Shown in pieces: positions 60,577-64,000 of a DNA stretch of 64,000 bases. The stretch's first letter is position 1; each line of letters begins with the position of its first letter. The translations under genes and the position numbers were made by a program. The notes below the pieces were generated by a model. It was given only the letters and a program-made list of their open reading frames with translations, searched no databases and was not told the origin of the DNA. Source of the DNA: Purshia tridentata (lineage: Eukaryota; Streptophyta; Magnoliopsida; Rosales; Rosaceae); the NCBI GenBank assembly GCA_003254885.1, contig QANT01002029.1:1-64000 (forward strand), written 5' to 3'.

Positions 60577-62238
60577 AGGGTGTGCTTTGTGGCGAGCTTT
60601 AAAGAAAAGAAAACAGTGTGGGAAAGATGGAGACCACCACTACCTCGTTCAGTGTTCTCGATTAGTCGAAATAATAGAGAGACTCTCTGCTCTGCGTTCT
60701 GGGTCTGATTTCAATGCCATTTTTGTTAATGGTGGATGAGGGCGGTGCTACTCTTTTATATATATTTGCGTTTTTTTTTTTTTTACTGAGAGAGAGAAAG
60801 AAAAAGAGAGTGATTGCTGCGCAGTGAAGAAACAGACCGGACTCTTTGCACATTGGTTTTGGAATTTGCAACATTTACTTACTTATTTTATTAAGTATAC
60901 CCAGATTCTGAATGTTTTAAATTTGTTTTATGTTTTGTAAAAGTAATCCTATGTTGATCAAATTTATTCAGCAACTTTGTTTACTAAATAGATAATATAT
61001 ATAATATATAATGTGTTTGTAAACATTTCAGTATTTTAATTATTATTCAAAGTGGACAGACTTTTGAAAACATTAATTAGATACTATAATGGCATTTGAT
61101 TAAACATGCAAATTTTAATAAATATATATAGTAGTGTTCATGGCCTAATAAGGACCCCAAAAAATAATAATAAGCATGTTTAATTTAATCTTCCAACGCA
61201 AGGGGTAAACGTTTTTGTATATGTCTACATTCTGGTCTGGCGGCTTTGAGAAGAGATAGATCTTACGTTTTAGTCTTCTTGTCTTCTAAGTCAAAGAAAA
61301 AAAAAAACTACATTCTCTTCTCTAATGAATGTCCTCTAGTCTAGGGTTTGGAAGAGACATTAGTGTCATATATTCTGGTCGATCACATTCGATCTCTTCT
61401 TTTTCTCTAAATTTTTTAAATAAAATTAATTTTTATAAATTTTTATATTTTTATGGGTACAAATTACATGCACACTTTTAATTTAAAGACAAGTAATATT
61501 TTAATTTACATGTAAGCCATTAACTTACAAGCCTAGGTCATTTACAAAAATATTTATAAGTTTTTATGATCCAATTAATTAATTGTGGATTGTGTTAGTG
61601 AGGATATATATATTCGACTATATATTTGCCATTTCAATTTATGGGTTGGTGTAATTTCTGATGTAAAAACATGTTGGCTCTGCATCATGTTCCCTGTACC
61701 TTTTTTCTGGCTTGGTCACTTAAAGAACTTGTGAATGGGAAGAGATCGATATTCTAATGATGGATCAAAGATCTTAAATTGTGTCCAGTCAGTAACTTTC
61801 CAACCTAAACTTAATTAGCACGCGTATTTTCAAGGTGGTCAAAGTCGCCCTCCCAATTAAATAGGTATTAAAACTCTTTTGAACTGCTTAATGTAGGTGC
61901 TACAATATCTTCTTAAAATTAAATACAACAAACATTTAAGGATAAATAGTAGAATTGCTCTCATACCTAGAACATTAATTAGTTCAAACTTCATGCATGC
62001 ATATTTTCGGGGTCACATCCTTATATCAATGATTCATGAACAACAATATTGGCATATATATTATAAGTAATACAATTTGACCAAAAATAAAAATAAACAA
62101 GTATGTTATAAAAATACTAATGACGACAAGGGACAAGCATGTTAGAAGCTTATGTAACAATATCTATAAAAATAAATTACGCACAAATTGGAAGTAAGAA
62201 TAACATTTCTCAATTATTCTAATTAAGATATTGAGTGC

Positions 62239-62275
<37 letters not shown>

Positions 62276-64000
62276 TAAATGCCTTTCTTGTAAGGTACTG
62301 TTTTCTACTGAAAGCAATGAAATAAGTATATAAGCTAGCCATCGATCACAAAGCCATATATATAGAAGCATGAGGCGTAGATGGATATTATATAGATGCA
62401 TGTCGATGTGGTAGAGGGGATTGCATGAAGGGATTACGTGTCTGCAGGAAAGAGGAAGCCAGGAATAGTTTGGAGCAGGAAGCATGTGGACCGTGGTGGC
62501 CAGCCCACCACCTTGGAACTCGCAAAGGCACAGCAGCAACTAATTAAAAGTACAGAACCCAGTTGGACCCCAAATAGCTATTTAGCTATATATTTAGCTA
62601 GCTTGAGAGAGAAACTCAAACACGCACAGACAAAAATCTGTCTTCTGTTTGAATCATGATACGATGCCCTGATCCTGTTGCAAAAATATTAATAGCTCTG
62701 TCCGGTTTCTTCTCTTTTTTCCCCTTCCATTTTTGTATTTTCGACTAAGCAACAATAAGCATTGGTAGCTGCTAACTAGGCGCATTGTGCAGCTAACAGG
62801 TACATGGCCTTGTATTGTAAGCTTGGAGAGCTGTTCCAATCTCAGCCACAACCAACCTCTCATCATTTTATTTATTTTAATTTTATTCCGATAATATTAA
62901 TATTATCTTGAAAAAGTTGTCTCTATGTTAACGTAGGTCGTGATCATATCATACGATGGATTGGTAGTCGATCTCGAGTCTCGACTGACTCACTTGAAAT
63001 ATTTCATTAACAAGACTATGAACATCGCTTCTAAATTTCTAATTAATAGATAAAGTGATCCATAACATTAACTACTGTGATTAACGCAATGTTTTACGTC
63101 TCCATGTGAAATGTGAAATATGCTTTCAACAATAGCAGCTACTCATTATTATAGTCGTTGTAAGGACAAATCTAAAAGGCATCCAAATTTTTCAGCCAAC
63201 TTGTAGCTACCTCGATCACTGAAGATGTATGCATGCCCTAATATATTACACGAGCAACATCATGAATTCGACCACGCAATTCCGGACCATGTTCATTCCA
63301 ACATGATGTAAAAACTGAAAAGGCATCGAAACCGATAAAAAATAAAATATTCACTTTTTTTTTCTCACAAAATTATCATGAAAATTAGCAATTATAATAT
63401 TCAGTAGAAATAAAGAGGGAAAGTATACAAGAAAACAAAAAGAGGTATTCTCATCTCATGGGTCAATAGGTGGGCTCATCGAGTCCCACACGCTTGAGTT
63501 GTGAACTCTGACCAGGTTCAGTTTTGGGCTTGGATATCACTGATGAGTCATTACAAGACAATTCATGCAAGCTCAATCTAATGGGCCTGGGTTGGTTTTG
63601 GAAGGGTTGGCGTACAATGTGTAACCGGCAACCCCAATTAAGTCCTCCAGTAAGGCTGATTGGCCCATTATTGTAGGAGTGTCTGCAGAACCCAGCATCT
63701 TAAGTCCAACAATAAAGCCCAAATTGACTAAGCTGCCTCAACGGTCACTCTGTCCAACTTCAACTGGCCTCTCTTTTCAACATGTGTACAAAAAATTTCA
63801 AAAGGTAAATAGCCATTTTGTTTCCCAATTATTATAATTATATCAGTTTTCTTCGACTTATTTTTCGGCCCGTATTTTAATAAAAAAGTAATGACAAACT
63901 TATCTTTTTATAAAATAACTTTTAAGGACTTTTTATCTTCTTTGAATTTGTTCTAGTACTTCTTGAAAAGTCTAGTTGATACCCTTCTGATTCAACATGG
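60577..64000. other. Intergenic, ABI4 promoter and DNA to the end of the window
   Basis: About 3.4 kb without a supported gene. The ABI4 promoter occupies the left end. A (TA)n tract of about 33 bases lies at 62240-62272. Short open frames near 62219-62866 look random. The last kilobase shows nothing recognisable. Confidence 0.55.
62240..62272. repeat. (TA)n microsatellite
   Basis: Uninterrupted TA dinucleotide run of about 16 units. Likely to vary in length between individuals. Confidence 0.9.

Noticed and set aside
62219-62866. Several short open frames on both strands near a (TA)n tract
   Set aside because: One includes a translated TA microsatellite (repeated Ile-Tyr) and none resembles a known protein.

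Overview
This window is nuclear DNA from a flowering plant. The genes are split by many canonical GT-AG introns, the intergenic DNA is AT-rich and holds MITE-like elements, and several proteins belong to plant-only families (STP, ATL RING-H2, AP2/ERF, group 1 LEA, clade B PP2C). Protein resemblance points to a eudicot, probably a rosid. Rosaceae is a guess that the sequence alone does not prove. Fourteen protein-coding genes can be supported, and most exon boundaries were set by reading frame continuity across splice sites.

Left part (1-21,400, all on the minus strand): a mitochondrial OXA2-type insertase with a TPR tail, a divergent STP-family sugar transporter, the ribosome-rescue factor Pelota, translation initiation factor eIF3b, and a small Em/group 1 LEA seed protein with two G-box/ABRE sites upstream. 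Two transposon-like elements with terminal inverted repeats flank the Em gene. The right-hand one has a perfect 9-bp target site duplication.

Middle part (25,000-52,100, plus strand): a clade B PP2C phosphatase with a MAPK-docking motif, a complete 30-exon clathrin heavy chain gene (about 11 kb), ALG11 of N-glycan assembly, a conserved-looking but unrecognised membrane protein, a bHLH factor with an ACT-like tail, and an intronless R2R3-MYB. A short plastid DNA insertion (3' end of split trnV-UAC) lies just downstream of clathrin. A dispersed AT-rich repeat is shared between a clathrin intron and the PP2C upstream region.

Right part (53,600-64,000, minus strand): the 25-residue ribosomal protein L41 with a textbook telo-box/site II promoter, an ATL66-like RING-H2 E3 ligase, and the ABI4 ortholog. 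Between ATL66 and ABI4 lie about 4 kb of AT-rich DNA with (TA)n tracts and a fold-back MITE. The last 3.4 kb shows no gene.

The genes do not form an operon-like or metabolic cluster. Loose themes are translation (Pelota, eIF3b, L41) and abscisic acid/seed biology (Em, ABI4). No clearly new multi-gene system was found. The most interesting items are the transporter with an in-frame loss in its proton-coupling helix, the plastid fragment, the GC-AG intron in Pelota, the mobile elements and the unrecognised membrane protein.
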